Shown piece by piece: positions 22,443-31,801 of a stretch of 52,440 bases of DNA. How positions within the stretch are numbered: position 1 is the first letter of the stretch; each line of letters opens with the position of its first letter. This DNA comes from Pseudomonadota bacterium (lineage in GTDB: Bacteria > Pseudomonadota > Gammaproteobacteria > Burkholderiales > Chitinibacteraceae). The translations under genes were made by a program, and so were the position numbers. The stretch lies in assembly GCA_026399755.1 (NCBI GenBank), contig JAPLQI010000028.1, positions 1-52,440 on the forward strand, in the 5' to 3' direction. A model generated the notes under the pieces. It did not search any database, was not told the origin of the DNA, and saw only the letters and a list, made by a program, of their open reading frames with translations.

Positions 22443-22845
22443 ACTTAAGTATCGCAAGGTCCAGAAGGGCCGTAACACGGGTATCGCTACTCGTGGTAAC
22501 AGCGTTGCTTTTGGTGTGTTTGGGCTCAAGGCCACTAGTCGTGGTCGTCTGACTGCTCGTCAGATCGAATCCGCTCGTCGTGCAATCACACGTTATATTA
22601 AACGTGGTGGTCGTGTGTGGATTCGTACGTTCCCAGATAAGCCAATCTCTACCAAGCCCGCTGAAGTGCGAATGGGTAATGGTAAGGGTAGCCCAGATTA
22701 CTGGGTTGCTGAGATTCAACCAGGCAAAGTATTGTATGAGTTGGATGGTGTTGATGAAGCAGTTGCACGTGAGGCTTTCCGCCTTGCTTCTGCTAAGTTG
22801 CCATTCGCGACTACCTTTGTCACTCGTCAGGCGGGACAACGATGA
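22426..22845 (+). CDS. rplP: 50S ribosomal protein L16
   Basis: L16 contacts the A-site tRNA elbow. It begins [17 protein letters not shown], matching the family start, so the ATG inside the last codons of rpsC is right despite the 17-base overlap. The 139-residue product is close to the E. coli length of 136. Arg81, a hydroxylation site in E. coli, lies in the [12 protein letters not shown] region, whose surroundings are conserved. Confidence 0.97.
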   Translation: MLQPTRLKYRKVQKGRNTGIATRGNSVAFGVFGLKATSRGRLTARQIESARRAITRYIKRGGRVWIRTFPDKPISTKPAEVRMGNGKGSPDYWVAEIQPGKVLYELDGVDEAVAREAFRLASAKLPFATTFVTRQAGQR

Positions 22846-23030
22846 AAGCTGCTGAACTACATCAGAAATCTGTTGAAGAGCTGAAGGCTGAGTTGACCGC
22901 ATTGTTGAAGGCGCAGTTTAGCTTGCGTATGCAGCATGCGACGGGTCAACTGGCGAAGCCAAGCGAACTCAACCGTGTGCGCAAAGATATTGCGCGCGTT
23001 CATACCATCATGGCTCAGAAGGCGGCGTAA
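22842..23030 (+). CDS. rpmC: 50S ribosomal protein L29
   Basis: Small helical-hairpin protein by the tunnel exit, next to L23. The 62-residue sequence is almost wholly alpha-helical, with [10 protein letters not shown] near 9-18 and the conserved [11 protein letters not shown] near 46-56. It overlaps rplP by four bases (ATGA). Confidence 0.97.
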   Translation: MKAAELHQKSVEELKAELTALLKAQFSLRMQHATGQLAKPSELNRVRKDIARVHTIMAQKAA

Positions 23031-23032
23031 CG

Positions 23033-23293
23033 ATGTCTGAAGCTAAACTGAAGCGCGAACTGACAGGCCGTATCGTCAGCGACAAAATGGACAAGACTGT
23101 TACCGTGTTGGTAGAGCGTTTGGTTAAACACCCGCTCTACGGCAAGATGATGCGTCGTTCCAAAAAATACCATGCACACGACGAAAGCAATCAATATCAC
23201 GAAGGTGATTTGGTTACGATCCAAGAAATTCGTCCACTCTCCAAGACTAAAAATTGGGCTGTGACGACGCTGGTAGAAAAAGCCCGTAATTAA
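23033..23293 (+). CDS. rpsQ: 30S ribosomal protein S17
   Basis: OB-fold protein that binds 16S rRNA early. The 86-residue protein has [27 protein letters not shown] at about 12-38 and ends VEKARN. It is the last gene before a 186-bp break with hairpins and a promoter, so it probably closes the rplC-rpsQ transcription unit. Confidence 0.97.
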   Translation: MSEAKLKRELTGRIVSDKMDKTVTVLVERLVKHPLYGKMMRRSKKYHAHDESNQYHEGDLVTIQEIRPLSKTKNWAVTTLVEKARN

Positions 23294-23307
23294 TATTTAA
23301 TACGTGC

Positions 23308-23336
23308 TTGCGCGGGTATTGTGCTTTATGTACAAT
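23308..23336 (+). promoter_or_regulatory. Candidate promoter for the spc operon (rplN onward)
   Basis: TTGCGC (23308-23313), exactly 17 bases, then TACAAT (23331-23336). The -10 box matches consensus at five of six positions. It lies between rpsQ and rplN and overlaps the neighbouring hairpin arms. Predicted transcription starts near 23343. Confidence 0.6.
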
Positions 23337-23347
23337 GCCCGCTTTCT
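23312..23347 (+). terminator. Hairpin after rpsQ, terminator-like, overlapping the rplN promoter
   Basis: GCGGGTATTGT (23312-23322) pairs with ACAATGCCCGC (23332-23342), with one G-U pair and a nine-base loop, followed by TTTCTT. It would end the S10-operon transcript, while its DNA also carries the -35 and -10 elements of the next unit. Confidence 0.6.
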
Positions 23348-23413
23348 TATCCATATATAACACCTTGTTGTGTATGGAGTTCTTCCCTACGGGATCCAAA
23401 ACTAGCTGCTAAT

Positions 23414-23447
23414 GCTCGGTTTTGCCGAGCGACTCGGTTTTGCTGAG
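23414..23447 (+). promoter_or_regulatory. Twin hairpins in the rplN leader
   Basis: Two nearly identical stem-loops lie in tandem: GCTCGG-ttttg-CCGAGC (23414-23430) and CTCGG-ttttg-CTGAG (23433-23447). They lie about 30-65 bases before the rplN start, which has a strong GGAGG site. They share loop and stem, so they look like a duplicated protein- or ribosome-responsive element. Function unknown. Confidence 0.5.
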
Positions 23448-23479
23448 ATGATGGCGGAAAAAGTTGGAGGTTTGTTTCA

Positions 23480-23848
23480 ATGATTCAAATGCAAACTAGG
23501 CTTGAAGTTGCTGACAACACTGGTGCACGTTCTGTTATGTGCATTAAGGTTCTTGGTGGTTCCAAGCGTCGCTACGCTTCGGTGGGCGATATTATTAAAG
23601 TTGCCATTAAAGATGCAGCCCCTCGCGGCCGTGTTAAAAAAGGTGATGTTTATAGCGCCGTAGTGGTTCGCACCGCTAAGGGCGTACGCCGTGCTGATGG
23701 TTCGCTTATCAAGTTTGATGGCAACGCTGCAGTTCTCCTTAACGCCAAGCTTGAGCCTATTGGTACCCGTATTTTTGGGCCAGTGACTCGTGAGCTGCGC
23801 AATGAACGGTTTATGAAAATCGTTTCACTTGCGCCAGAAGTGTTGTAA
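23480..23848 (+). CDS. rplN: 50S ribosomal protein L14
   Basis: Interface protein forming bridge B8 and the binding site of RsfS. The 122-residue protein starts [20 protein letters not shown], the family signature, and has the usual [16 protein letters not shown] near 49-64. It is the first gene of the spc operon, preceded by GGAGG. Confidence 0.98.
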   Translation: MIQMQTRLEVADNTGARSVMCIKVLGGSKRRYASVGDIIKVAIKDAAPRGRVKKGDVYSAVVVRTAKGVRRADGSLIKFDGNAAVLLNAKLEPIGTRIFGPVTRELRNERFMKIVSLAPEVL

Positions 23849-23858
23849 GGGGACGGGC

Positions 23859-24179
23859 ATGAACAAGATTCGCAAAGGCGATGAAATCATCGTTATCACA
23901 GGCAAGGACAACGGCAAGCGCGGTACAGTGCTGCGCGTAATCCCGGCTGAAGATCGTGTCGTGGTTGAGGGCGTGAATGTGGTGAAAAAACACCAAAAGC
24001 CTAATCCAATGCGCGGTGTACAGGGCGGTATTGTCGAAAAGACTATGCCGGTTCACATTTCTAATGTTGCCTTGTTTAACACTGCAACGGGCAAGGCTGA
24101 TCGCGTTGGCATTAAGACTCTAGAGGATGGCCGTAAGGTTCGTTTCTTTAAGTCTAGTGGCGAAGTGGTTGGCGGCTAA
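23859..24179 (+). CDS. rplX: 50S ribosomal protein L24
   Basis: Assembly-initiator protein with a KOW motif. The 106-residue product starts [24 protein letters not shown], with the KOW signature at about 6-24; an in-frame extension starting inside rplN was rejected. GGGG lies upstream of the ATG, 10 bp after rplN. Confidence 0.97.
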   Translation: MNKIRKGDEIIVITGKDNGKRGTVLRVIPAEDRVVVEGVNVVKKHQKPNPMRGVQGGIVEKTMPVHISNVALFNTATGKADRVGIKTLEDGRKVRFFKSSGEVVGG

Positions 24180-24192
24180 GGGGTGATGAAAA

Positions 24193-24732
24193 ATGGCACG
24201 TCTGCAAGAGTTTTATAAAGATCAAGTAATTCCGAAGCTGGTTGAACAGTTCGGTTACAAATCCATCATGCAAGTTCCACGCATCGACAAAATCACCATT
24301 AACATGGGTGTTGGCGAAGCGATTGCGGACAAGAAAGTGATGGATCATGCTGTTGGTGATTTGGTGAAGATTGCTGGTCAAAAGCCGGTTGTTACTGTAG
24401 CTAAAAAGTCGATTGCTGGTTTTAAGATTCGTGAAGGTTATCCGGTTGGCTGCAAAGTGACTTTGCGCCGCGAACGCATGTTCGAATTCTTGGATCGTCT
24501 GGTAACGATTGCTCTGCCACGTGTACGCGACTTCCGCGGCGTGAGTGGTAAATCGTTTGACGGTCGTGGTAATTTCAATATGGGCGTACGTGAGCAAATC
24601 ATTTTCCCAGAAATCGAATACGATAAGATTGATGCTTTACGTGGTATGAATATTACGATTACCACTACAGCTAAATCTGATGAAGAAGCGCGTGCTTTAC
24701 TCGCTTGCTTCAAATTCCCATTCAAGAGTTGA
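24193..24732 (+). CDS. rplE: 50S ribosomal protein L5
   Basis: L5 binds 5S rRNA and contacts the P-site tRNA. The 179-residue protein matches the family length and has [13 protein letters not shown] near 32-44 and the [21 protein letters not shown] segment near 115-135. It lies between rplX and the disrupted rpsN. Confidence 0.98.
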   Translation: MARLQEFYKDQVIPKLVEQFGYKSIMQVPRIDKITINMGVGEAIADKKVMDHAVGDLVKIAGQKPVVTVAKKSIAGFKIREGYPVGCKVTLRRERMFEFLDRLVTIALPRVRDFRGVSGKSFDGRGNFNMGVREQIIFPEIEYDKIDALRGMNITITTTAKSDEEARALLACFKFPFKS

Positions 24733-24739
24733 GGCAACC

Positions 24740-25091
24740 ATGGCTAAAGTCGCAGTGATTAAGCGTGAGGAAAAGCGTCGTGCAACCGTCGCCAAGTACG
24801 CCGCCAAGCGTGAAAAGCTGATGGCGGTCATCAATGACCAGAAACGCCGCCAAGCGTGAAAAGCTGATGGCGGTCATCAATGACCAGAATGCATCTGACG
24901 AAGAGCGTTTTGCTGCTCGTTTGCAATTCCAGCAGCTTCCGCGTAATGCAAGCCCAGTACGTCTAGTAAATCGTTGTTCGATTACTGGTCGTGGTCGTGG
25001 CGTGTATCGCAAATTCGGACTCGGCCGTATCAAGCTACGTGAACTCGCCTTTAAGGGTGAAGTTCCTGGCATGGTCAAGGCTAGCTGGTAA
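24740..25091 (+). pseudogene. rpsN: 30S ribosomal protein S14, frame broken by a 46-bp tandem duplication
   Basis: S14 is a head protein at the decoding side, normally 101 residues and essential. The first frame reads [20 protein letters not shown] but stops after 39 residues (TGA at 24857). The rest ([20 protein letters not shown]..., to ...VPGMVKASW) continues in the +1 frame. The cause is an exact 46-bp direct repeat; removing one copy restores a perfect 101-residue S14 of the zinc-free type. A restart at ATG 24834 (85 aa) or 24867 (74 aa) could translate the C-terminal part. It is either an assembly/sequencing artefact, or a real lesion with restart, frameshifting or another S14 gene elsewhere. 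Confidence 0.93.
24798..24889 (+). repeat. Exact 46-bp tandem duplication inside rpsN
   Basis: Bases 24798-24843 and 24844-24889 are identical (each begins ACGCCGCCAAGCGTG and ends GACCAGAA). The unit length is one more than a multiple of three, so it shifts the reading frame. The bases flanking the repeats differ, so the copies are exactly 46 bp. The repeat encodes the [14 protein letters not shown] segment of S14. Confidence 0.99.
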
Positions 25092-25106
25092 TAGGAGAGA
25101 TAAAAC

Positions 25107-25499
25107 ATGGCAATGCATGATCCTATCGCCGATATGCTAACCCGTATTCGCAACGCACAACGTGCGGACAAGGCGCAAGTTACAATGCCGTCGTCCACAC
25201 TGAAGTTAGCAATTGCTGGCGTGTTGCAAGATGAAGGTTATATCGAATCGTTTGAAGTCGCAGGTGAAGTTAAGCCTGTTCTGACCATCGAACTCAAGTA
25301 CTACGCTGGTCGTCCGGTTATCGAGCGTTTGGACCGCGTGTCCAAGCCGGGTCTGCGCATCTACAAAGGTGCAACAGAAATCCCAACGGTGATGAACGGT
25401 CTGGGTGTGGCTATTTTGTCCACCTCCAAAGGCGTAATGACAGATCGCAAAGCACGTGCCAATGGTATTGGTGGCGAGCTTCTGTGCGTCGTCGCTTAA
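25107..25499 (+). CDS. rpsH: 30S ribosomal protein S8
   Basis: Central-domain 16S-binding protein and, in E. coli, the translational repressor of the spc operon acting at the rplX-rplE mRNA. The 130-residue protein has [17 protein letters not shown] at the start and ends with the conserved [19 protein letters not shown]. It lies 15 bp after rpsN, with an AGGAGAG site. Confidence 0.98.
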   Translation: MAMHDPIADMLTRIRNAQRADKAQVTMPSSTLKLAIAGVLQDEGYIESFEVAGEVKPVLTIELKYYAGRPVIERLDRVSKPGLRIYKGATEIPTVMNGLGVAILSTSKGVMTDRKARANGIGGELLCVVA

Positions 25500-25511
25500 A
25501 GAGGTGAATCG

Positions 25512-26045
25512 ATGTCTCGCGTAGCAAAAAACCCAGTAGTTATCCCAGCAGGCGTAGAAGTTAATTTCGCTGCTGGTGAAATCGTTGTGAAGGGCCCGCA
25601 CGGCACAATGACGCAAACTCTTTGCGTTGATGTGGACGTTAAGGTTGAGGACAATGCAGTTCAATTTGCCGCTAAGAGTGCATCTAAGCATGCTCGCTCT
25701 ATGTCCGGTACTTTGCGCGCGTTGGTAAACAACATGGTAAACGGCGTTTCTAAAGGCTTTGAGCGTAAGCTCTTGCTGGTTGGCGTTGGTTACCGTGCTC
25801 AAGCTCAAGGCGATGTCTTGAACTTGACCCTCGGCTTTTCTCACCCAGTTGCGCATACAATGCCAGCGGGTGTGAAGGTGGAAACTCCGACACAAACCGA
25901 AATCGTCCTTAAGGGCGCCGACAAGCAACTGGTTGGTCAAGTTGCAGCCGAAATTCGTGAATATCGTAAACCAGAGCCATATAAAGGCAAGGGCGTACGC
26001 TATTCCGATGAGGTTGTCGTATTGAAAGAAACCAAGAAGAAGTAA
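25512..26045 (+). CDS. rplF: 50S ribosomal protein L6
   Basis: Two-domain protein near the sarcin-ricin loop and factor-binding site. The 177-residue product has VKGPHGTM near 33-40 and the C-terminal signature [14 protein letters not shown] near 155-168. Standard spc order and spacing (12 bp). Confidence 0.98.
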   Translation: MSRVAKNPVVIPAGVEVNFAAGEIVVKGPHGTMTQTLCVDVDVKVEDNAVQFAAKSASKHARSMSGTLRALVNNMVNGVSKGFERKLLLVGVGYRAQAQGDVLNLTLGFSHPVAHTMPAGVKVETPTQTEIVLKGADKQLVGQVAAEIREYRKPEPYKGKGVRYSDEVVVLKETKKK

Positions 26046-26058
26046 TCGAGGCTGAATC

Positions 26059-26412
26059 ATGGACAAGAACCAAGCTCGACTCCGCCGCGCACGTAAAACC
26101 CGTGCAAAGATTTCGGAGCTCAAGATGTTGCGTCTGTCGGTGCACCGCACCAACAGTCACATTTACGCCCAGATCATCGACGAAACCGGTAGCAAAGTAC
26201 TGGTTTCTGCTTCAACTCTTGAAGCAGATGTTCGTGGCCAAATCAAGAATGGCGGCTCTGTTGATGCCGCAGTCGTGATTGGCAAGCGTATCGCAGAAAA
26301 AGCGAAAGCTGCAGGTGTCGAAACGGTTGCATTTGACCGTTCCGGCTTCAAATATCACGGCCGTGTTAAGGCCTTAGCTGATGCCGCTCGTGAGGGCGGC
26401 CTCGTCTTCTAA
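26059..26412 (+). CDS. rplR: 50S ribosomal protein L18
   Basis: 5S rRNA-binding protein of the central protuberance. The 117-residue protein has a basic N-terminal arm ([16 protein letters not shown]) and the conserved [25 protein letters not shown]-terminus. It lies 13 bp after rplF. Confidence 0.98.
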   Translation: MDKNQARLRRARKTRAKISELKMLRLSVHRTNSHIYAQIIDETGSKVLVSASTLEADVRGQIKNGGSVDAAVVIGKRIAEKAKAAGVETVAFDRSGFKYHGRVKALADAAREGGLVF

Positions 26413-26432
26413 TTGAGTTTGGAGTTGATATA

Positions 26433-26948
26433 ATGGCTAAGAACGATATGGAAGAACGCGGCGACGGCCTTCGTGAAAAGATGGTCGCTGTAAATCGCGT
26501 TACCAAGGTCGTCAAGGGTGGTCGTATCCTTGGTTTCGCCGCACTGACAGTAGTTGGTGATGGTGATGGCGGCGTTGGTATGGGTAAGGGCAAATCGAAA
26601 GAAGTGCCTGTAGCCGTACAGAAAGCAATGGAAGAAGCTCGTCGTAAGTTGCAGAAAGTTACTTTGCGCAACGGCACGATTCACCACACAGTATTTGGTA
26701 AACATGGCGCTACTACAGTGTTCATGCAGCCTGCTGCAGATGGTAAGGGTATTATTGCTGGTGGTCCAATGCGCGCTGTGTTCGAAGTTATGGGTATCCA
26801 TAATATTTCGGCTAAGTGCCATGGTTCTACTAACCCGTACAACATCGTACGTGCAACTTTAGATGGTCTTTCTAAGCTTCATACGCCAGCAGATATTGCT
26901 GCGAAGCGTGGTAAGTCTGTTGAAGAGATTCTAGGAGCGGCTAAATGA
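26433..26948 (+). CDS. rpsE: 30S ribosomal protein S5
   Basis: Works with S3/S4 in mRNA unwinding and decoding fidelity. The 171-residue protein has the N-terminal double-stranded RNA-binding fold, with [18 protein letters not shown] near 12-29, and the [13 protein letters not shown] loop near 50-62. The stop overlaps the rpmD start by four bases. Confidence 0.98.
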   Translation: MAKNDMEERGDGLREKMVAVNRVTKVVKGGRILGFAALTVVGDGDGGVGMGKGKSKEVPVAVQKAMEEARRKLQKVTLRNGTIHHTVFGKHGATTVFMQPAADGKGIIAGGPMRAVFEVMGIHNISAKCHGSTNPYNIVRATLDGLSKLHTPADIAAKRGKSVEEILGAAK

Positions 26949-27130
26949 GCGACTCTAAGAAATTCAAAGTAACTTTGGTTAAAAGTCTGATTGGACGTCT
27001 AGAAGCTCACAAGGCATGCGCCCGTGGCTTAGGTCTCCGTCGTCTTAATAGTAGCTCTGAAGTGATCGATACCCCAGAAAACCGTGGTATGGCGAACAAG
27101 ATCAGCTACCTACTGAAGGTGGAAGGCTAA
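26945..27130 (+). CDS. rpmD: 50S ribosomal protein L30
   Basis: Small 23S/5S-contacting protein of 61 residues, with the family core [26 protein letters not shown] at about 9-34. It overlaps rpsE by four bases, and its stop codon abuts the rplO start, giving rpsE-rpmD-rplO tight coupling. Confidence 0.97.
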   Translation: MSDSKKFKVTLVKSLIGRLEAHKACARGLGLRRLNSSSEVIDTPENRGMANKISYLLKVEG

Positions 27131-27565
27131 ATGGAACTTAATAACCTGAAACCAGCTGCTGGTTCTACTCACGCTAAGCGTCGTGTAGGCCGCGGTATTG
27201 GCTCTGGCTTAGGCAAAACGTCTGGTCGTGGTCACAAAGGTCAGAAATCACGTACTGGTGGTTTTCACAAGGTTGGTTTTGAAGGCGGTCAAATGCCTTT
27301 GCAACGTCGCCTGCCAAAACGTGGTTTTGTTTCGCTCACACGTGGTGATACCGCTGAAGTTCGCTTGTCGGACATCAATGATTTGCCATTAGACGAAATT
27401 ACCTTTGAAGCACTGCTTCAAGCTGGTGTGGTATCTCAGCATGCTTTGCGCGGGAAAGTTGTACTTTCTGGCACTATCGAGCGTGCAGTTGTACTCAAGG
27501 GCTTGGCTGTAACTAAGGGTGCCCGTGCTGCTATTGAAGCAGCTGGCGGCAGCATCACCGAGTAA
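27131..27565 (+). CDS. rplO: 50S ribosomal protein L15
   Basis: Late-assembly 50S protein. The 144-residue protein has the Gly/Arg-rich N-terminal extension ([21 protein letters not shown] at ~17-37) and the [18 protein letters not shown] segment near 49-66. It begins at the base after the rpmD stop and precedes secY, as usual. Confidence 0.98.
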   Translation: MELNNLKPAAGSTHAKRRVGRGIGSGLGKTSGRGHKGQKSRTGGFHKVGFEGGQMPLQRRLPKRGFVSLTRGDTAEVRLSDINDLPLDEITFEALLQAGVVSQHALRGKVVLSGTIERAVVLKGLAVTKGARAAIEAAGGSITE

Positions 27566-27591
27566 TTCGGTAAACTGAGGATAAGGCAGTA

Positions 27592-28896
27592 ATGGCAAAT
27601 CCCGCTCTGGCTAGTTCTGCAAACAAGTTTGCAGATCTTAAAAGCCGGATTTGGTTCCTCATCGGGGCGCTGATCGTATATCGAATCGGCGCACACATCC
27701 CGGTGCCAGGCATCAATCCAGCTGAACTGGCAAAATTGTTTGAGTCGTCGCAAACCGGTTTGTTGAACATGTTCAATATGTTTTCCGGTGGTGCCCTCTC
27801 TCGCTTTACCGTGTTCGCTATCGGGATCATGCCTTACATCTCGGCATCGATTATTTTACAGCTCGCTGCCGAGGTGCTGCCATCTCTGAAGCAGATGAAA
27901 AAAGAGGGAGAAGCAGGTCGTCGTAAAATTACGCAATATACGCGTTATGCGACGCTGCTTCTTGCTACTGCACAGAGCTTTGGTATTGCGATGATGCTGT
28001 TCAAGCAGCCGAATTTGGTAGTTGTGGCACAAACTCAGTTTGTGTTTACTACCATTGTGACGCTGGTGACTGGCACCATGTTCTTGATGTGGTTGGGTGA
28101 GCAGATCACCGAACGAGGTATCGGTAACGGTATTTCAATTTTGATCTGTTCTGGTATTGCTTCTGGTTTGCCTTCGGCAATCGGTAAGACATTATCACTG
28201 GCCAATCAAGGCGCTTTACCTATTTTGCTTGTGTTGTTCCTCTTTGTTGGTGTCGTGCTCTTAACTGCGGCGGTTGTGTTTGTTGAACGCGGCCAGCGCA
28301 AGGTTCCTGTACATTATGCGAAACGCCAAGTTGGCAATCGCATGATGCAGGCACAAAGCACGCACCTTCCACTGAAACTGAATATGGCGGGCGTGATCCC
28401 TCCGATTTTTGCCTCTTCAATTATTTTATTTCCTGCGACATTGCTGTCGTGGACTGGTAATAGCGATAAATTGTCTTGGTTGAAGTCGATCGGTGACATG
28501 CTGCATCCTGGTCAGCCGCTCTATGTGCTGTTATATGCGACTGCGATCATTTTCTTCTGCTACTTCTACACTGCGCTGGTCTTCAATCCGAAGGAAACCG
28601 CAGATAATTTGAAGAAGAGTGGGGCAATGATTCCGGGCTACCGCCCGGGTGATCACACTGCGAAATACATCGAAAAGTTGATTTTAAAACTCACATTGAT
28701 CGGTGCTGTCTATATCACTGTAATTTGCTTGATTCCAGAGTTTTTGATCCTGAAGTGGAATGTTCCATTCTATTTTGGCGGTACATCTCTGTTGATTCTG
28801 GTAGTTGTGACAATGGACTTTATGTCGCAGATGCAGTCATACGTGCTCTCACATCAGTACGAGAGTCTGCTCAAGAAAGCTAACTTCAAGGGCTAG
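27592..28896 (+). CDS. secY: Preprotein translocase subunit SecY
   Basis: Channel-forming subunit of SecYEG in the inner membrane. The 434-residue protein has about ten hydrophobic segments. It starts with [20 protein letters not shown], followed by the first helix ([22 protein letters not shown]). The [18 protein letters not shown] segment of helix 2 and the cytoplasmic loops that bind SecA/ribosome are intact. It lies between rplO and infA in the spc operon; its partner secE is at the left of the window. Confidence 0.98.
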   Translation: MANPALASSANKFADLKSRIWFLIGALIVYRIGAHIPVPGINPAELAKLFESSQTGLLNMFNMFSGGALSRFTVFAIGIMPYISASIILQLAAEVLPSLKQMKKEGEAGRRKITQYTRYATLLLATAQSFGIAMMLFKQPNLVVVAQTQFVFTTIVTLVTGTMFLMWLGEQITERGIGNGISILICSGIASGLPSAIGKTLSLANQGALPILLVLFLFVGVVLLTAAVVFVERGQRKVPVHYAKRQVGNRMMQAQSTHLPLKLNMAGVIPPIFASSIILFPATLLSWTGNSDKLSWLKSIGDMLHPGQPLYVLLYATAIIFFCYFYTALVFNPKETADNLKKSGAMIPGYRPGDHTAKYIEKLILKLTLIGAVYITVICLIPEFLILKWNVPFYFGGTSLLILVVVTMDFMSQMQSYVLSHQYESLLKKANFKG

Positions 28897-28908
28897 GCGT
28901 AACAGGCT

Positions 28909-29127
28909 ATGGCGAAAGACGAAGTCATTCAGATGCAGGGCGAAGTCCTGGAAACGTTGCCAAATGCAACGTTTAAGGTCAAGCTCGAAAACGGACATGT
29001 GGTTCTTGGTCATATTTCTGGTAAGATGCGGATGCATTATATCCGTATCCTGCCTGGAGATAAGGTCACAGTGGAGTTAACTCCCTATGATCTGACCAAG
29101 GCTCGCATTGTATTCCGAGCCAAGTAA
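28909..29127 (+). CDS. infA: Translation initiation factor IF-1
   Basis: S1/OB-fold protein that blocks the A site during initiation. The 72-residue sequence has [20 protein letters not shown] near 4-23 and [18 protein letters not shown] near 33-50, full length. The placement between secY and rpmJ is shared by beta-proteobacteria and Gram-positives but not by E. coli, where infA is elsewhere. Confidence 0.98.
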   Translation: MAKDEVIQMQGEVLETLPNATFKVKLENGHVVLGHISGKMRMHYIRILPGDKVTVELTPYDLTKARIVFRAK

Positions 29128-29162
29128 TAGCTCGGATTTAATTTTGATCGAAAGGAAAGACG

Positions 29163-29276
29163 ATGAGAGTTCAAGCGTCGGTCAAGAAAATTTGCCGCAA
29201 TTGTAAAATCGTACGCCGCAACCGTGTTGTGCGTGTGATTTGCACCGACCCGCGGCACAAGCAGCGCCAAGGCTGA
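29163..29276 (+). CDS. rpmJ: 50S ribosomal protein L36
   Basis: Very short 50S protein that binds near helices 42 and 97 of 23S rRNA. The 37-residue sequence starts [19 protein letters not shown]. Zinc ligands Cys11, Cys14, Cys27 and His32 are all present, so it is the zinc-binding (C+) form. It is preceded by GAAAGGA and lies between infA and rpsM. Confidence 0.97.
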   Translation: MRVQASVKKICRNCKIVRRNRVVRVICTDPRHKQRQG

Positions 29277-29340
29277 TTGTTGCGACAATCAGTTTCTGGT
29301 GTTAACATGCAAAGCTTTTTGAACCTGGGGTAAGAAAAGT
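29273..29340 (+). promoter_or_regulatory. Hairpin leader between rpmJ and rpsM
   Basis: A perfect eight-pair stem, CTGATTGT-tgcg-ACAATCAG (29273-29292), includes the rpmJ stop codon, followed by TTTCTGG. In E. coli, S4 represses the alpha operon by binding the leader before rpsM. A comparable role is possible, but I do not see the E. coli pseudoknot. It could also be a weak terminator. Confidence 0.35.
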
Positions 29341-29703
29341 ATGGCCCGTATTGCTGGGGTTAATATCCCGAATCATCAGCATACTGTGATCGGCCTTCAG
29401 GCTATTTTCGGTATTGGTCGCACTCGCGCCTATGCCGTCTGCGCAGCTACAAGCGTAGAGCCTACAAAAAAGGTTAAAGATCTCAGTGATGCTGAGCTAG
29501 ATATGCTGCGTGAAGAACTTGGCAAATATACTGTCGAGGGTGATTTGCGCCGCGAAGTGACCATGAGCATCAAGCGTCTTATGGACCTTGGTTGCTACCG
29601 TGGTTTCCGTCACCGCAGAGGACTTCCATGCCGCGGTCAGCGCACTCGTACCAATGCGCGTACTCGCAAGGGTCCGCGTAAGTCTATCGCTGGCAAGAAG
29701 TAA
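29341..29703 (+). CDS. rpsM: 30S ribosomal protein S13
   Basis: Head protein forming bridges B1a/B1b and contacting P-site tRNA with its tail. The 120-residue product starts [25 protein letters not shown] and ends in the conserved [14 protein letters not shown] tail. It is the first gene of the alpha operon. Confidence 0.98.
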   Translation: MARIAGVNIPNHQHTVIGLQAIFGIGRTRAYAVCAATSVEPTKKVKDLSDAELDMLREELGKYTVEGDLRREVTMSIKRLMDLGCYRGFRHRRGLPCRGQRTRTNARTRKGPRKSIAGKK

Positions 29704-29719
29704 TCCAAGGAATTGAAGA

Positions 29720-30112
29720 ATGGCTAAAGCAAACACAGTACGTGTACGGAAGAAAGTCAAAAAGAGTGTGTCTGAAGGGGTTGTGCACGTTCACGCTTCT
29801 TTCAATAACACAATCATAACCATCACTGATCGCCAAGGGAATGCACTGTCTTGGGCTACCTCGGGCGGTGCTGGTTTTAAAGGCTCTCGGAAAAGTACAC
29901 CTTTTGCAGCTCAAGTAGCTGCAGAGGCTGCTGGTAAAGTTGCCCAAGAATACGGTGTAAAGAACCTCGAAGTTCGTATCAAGGGTCCGGGTCCGGGTCG
30001 TGAGTCCGCTGTGCGTGCATTGAACGCCCTCGGCTTCAAGATCACGAGCATTTCGGATGTTACGCCGATTCCGCATAACGGTTGTCGTCCGCCGAAGAAG
30101 CGTCGTATCTAA
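29720..30112 (+). CDS. rpsK: 30S ribosomal protein S11
   Basis: Platform protein near the E-site codon. The 130-residue protein has [28 protein letters not shown] near 21-48, and the C-terminal [17 protein letters not shown], near the Asn-Gly that can form isoaspartate in E. coli. It lies 16 bp after rpsM with AAGGA. Confidence 0.98.
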   Translation: MAKANTVRVRKKVKKSVSEGVVHVHASFNNTIITITDRQGNALSWATSGGAGFKGSRKSTPFAAQVAAEAAGKVAQEYGVKNLEVRIKGPGPGRESAVRALNALGFKITSISDVTPIPHNGCRPPKKRRI

Positions 30113-30126
30113 TCCCGGAGTAAGTT

Positions 30127-30759
30127 ATGGCTCGTTATATTGGACCCAAGTGCAAACTTGCACGTCGTGAGGGTACGGATCTTTTCCTAAAGAGCGCTCG
30201 TCGTTCTTTGGATAGTAAGTGCAAATTAGAACAAGCTCCTGGTCAGCACGGTGTGAGTGGCGGTAAGAAGCCATCACGTCTATCTGACTACGGTGTTCAT
30301 TTGCGTGAAAAGCAAAAGATTCGTCGCATTTACGGCGTATTGGAACGTCAGTTCCGTCGTTATTTTGAAGAAGCTAGCCGACGTAAAGGTTCTACAGGTG
30401 AAAACCTGCTGAAGCTTCTTGAATGTCGTCTGGATAACGTTGTTTATCGTATGGGTTTTGGCTCTACACGTGCTGAAGCTCGTCAACTTGTTTCCCACAA
30501 AGCTATTGTGGTAAACGGTAGTGTTGTGAATATTCCTTCCTACTTGGTTAAAGCTGGCGACGTTGTTTCCGTTCGCGATAAATCGAAAACTCAGGCACGT
30601 ATCCAAGAAGCTGTTTCCTTGGCTGAGGGTATCGGTTTTCCGAGCTGGGTACAGGTAGATTCTAAGAAGCTTGAAGGTGTGTTTAAAAACATGCCAGAGC
30701 GTTCCGATCTGTCCAGCGACATCAACGAAGCGCTGGTTGTGGAATTCTACTCCAAGTAA
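30127..30759 (+). CDS. rpsD: 30S ribosomal protein S4
   Basis: 16S assembly initiator, mRNA-entry helicase component and repressor of the alpha operon in E. coli. The 210-residue protein starts [18 protein letters not shown] and has the S4 RNA-binding domain at about 97-160 ([23 protein letters not shown]). It is slightly longer than the 206 of E. coli. It is followed 34 bp later by rpoA. Confidence 0.98.
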   Translation: MARYIGPKCKLARREGTDLFLKSARRSLDSKCKLEQAPGQHGVSGGKKPSRLSDYGVHLREKQKIRRIYGVLERQFRRYFEEASRRKGSTGENLLKLLECRLDNVVYRMGFGSTRAEARQLVSHKAIVVNGSVVNIPSYLVKAGDVVSVRDKSKTQARIQEAVSLAEGIGFPSWVQVDSKKLEGVFKNMPERSDLSSDINEALVVEFYSK

Positions 30760-30793
30760 TATTCTGACCCGGCTAGCCAAGGGATACTGACTT

Positions 30794-31777
30794 ATGCAAA
30801 TCAACGCGAATGAGTTGCTCAAGCCGCGCATCATTGATGTGCAGGCTTTAAACGCTGCCCAGGCGAAGGTCGTGATGGAGCCGTTCGAGCGCGGTTACGG
30901 CCATACGCTCGGCAATGCTCTACGCCGCATCCTTCTTTCATCGATGTCTGGTTTTGCGCCAACAGAAGTGAAAATTGAAGGTGTGGTTCACGAGTATTCC
31001 GCACTGGATGGCGTACAGGAAGATGTAGTCGATATCTTGCTGAACCTCAAAGGCGTTGTGCTCAAGCTGCATGGTCGGGACTCGGTCGTTCTCACCCTCT
31101 CAAAAGAGGGTGAGGGCGTCGTTAAAGCGTCCGATATTCAGCTGTCACACGATGTTGAGGTGATCAATCCAGATCATGTGATTGCCCATCTGTCTGCTGG
31201 TGGCAAGCTTAATATGGAAATTACGGTTGAAAAAGGTCGTGGCTATCAGCCTGCACCTAACCGTCTGGCTAAAGATGAAAACCGTACTATCGGTAACATC
31301 ATGCTTGACGCGTCTTTCAGCCCAATTCGCCGTGTTAGCTACCACGTAGAAAGCGCGCGTGTAGAGCAACGCACTGACCTTGATCGTTTGATTATTGACA
31401 TTGAAACCAATGGCGTAATTGAACCTGAAGAAGCGGTGCGCCAGGCTGCGCGTATGCTAATTGACCAGCTCGCCGTGTTCGCTGATCTTGAAGGCACTCC
31501 CGTAGAGGAAGAACAACCACAGGCTCCGCAGATCGATCCGATTCTGTTGCGTCCGGTTGATGACCTCGAACTGACTGTCCGTTCGGCTAACTGCCTGAAG
31601 GCAGAGAACATTTATTATATCGGCGACCTGATCCAGCGTACCGAGACTGAGCTTTTGAAGGCACCTAATCTTGGGCGTAAATCGCTTAATGAGATCAAGG
31701 AAGTTCTTGCCTCTAAAGGCCTCTCGCTGGGCATGCGCCTTGAAAACTGGCCGCCTGCTGGCTTAGAAAAGCCGTAA
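30794..31777 (+). CDS. rpoA: DNA-directed RNA polymerase subunit alpha
   Basis: Assembly platform of RNA polymerase and target of activators and UP elements. The 327-residue protein has the N-terminal dimerisation domain (to ~230; [19 protein letters not shown] near 33-51), a Glu/Gln-rich linker, and the C-terminal domain with [15 protein letters not shown]. That motif holds the Arg equivalent to E. coli R265, which contacts the DNA minor groove. It lies in the alpha operon between rpsD and rplQ. Confidence 0.99.
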   Translation: MQINANELLKPRIIDVQALNAAQAKVVMEPFERGYGHTLGNALRRILLSSMSGFAPTEVKIEGVVHEYSALDGVQEDVVDILLNLKGVVLKLHGRDSVVLTLSKEGEGVVKASDIQLSHDVEVINPDHVIAHLSAGGKLNMEITVEKGRGYQPAPNRLAKDENRTIGNIMLDASFSPIRRVSYHVESARVEQRTDLDRLIIDIETNGVIEPEEAVRQAARMLIDQLAVFADLEGTPVEEEQPQAPQIDPILLRPVDDLELTVRSANCLKAENIYYIGDLIQRTETELLKAPNLGRKSLNEIKEVLASKGLSLGMRLENWPPAGLEKP

Positions 31778-31801
31778 TAGTGGGCAAAAGGAAATCGACA
31801 A

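Noticed and set aside
25206-26153. Long antisense open frame (315 codons) across rpsH, rplF and rplR
   Set aside because: It is opposite three certain ribosomal-protein genes, has no recognisable domain, and is rich in Cys/His/Asn as expected from reading the complement of biased codons.
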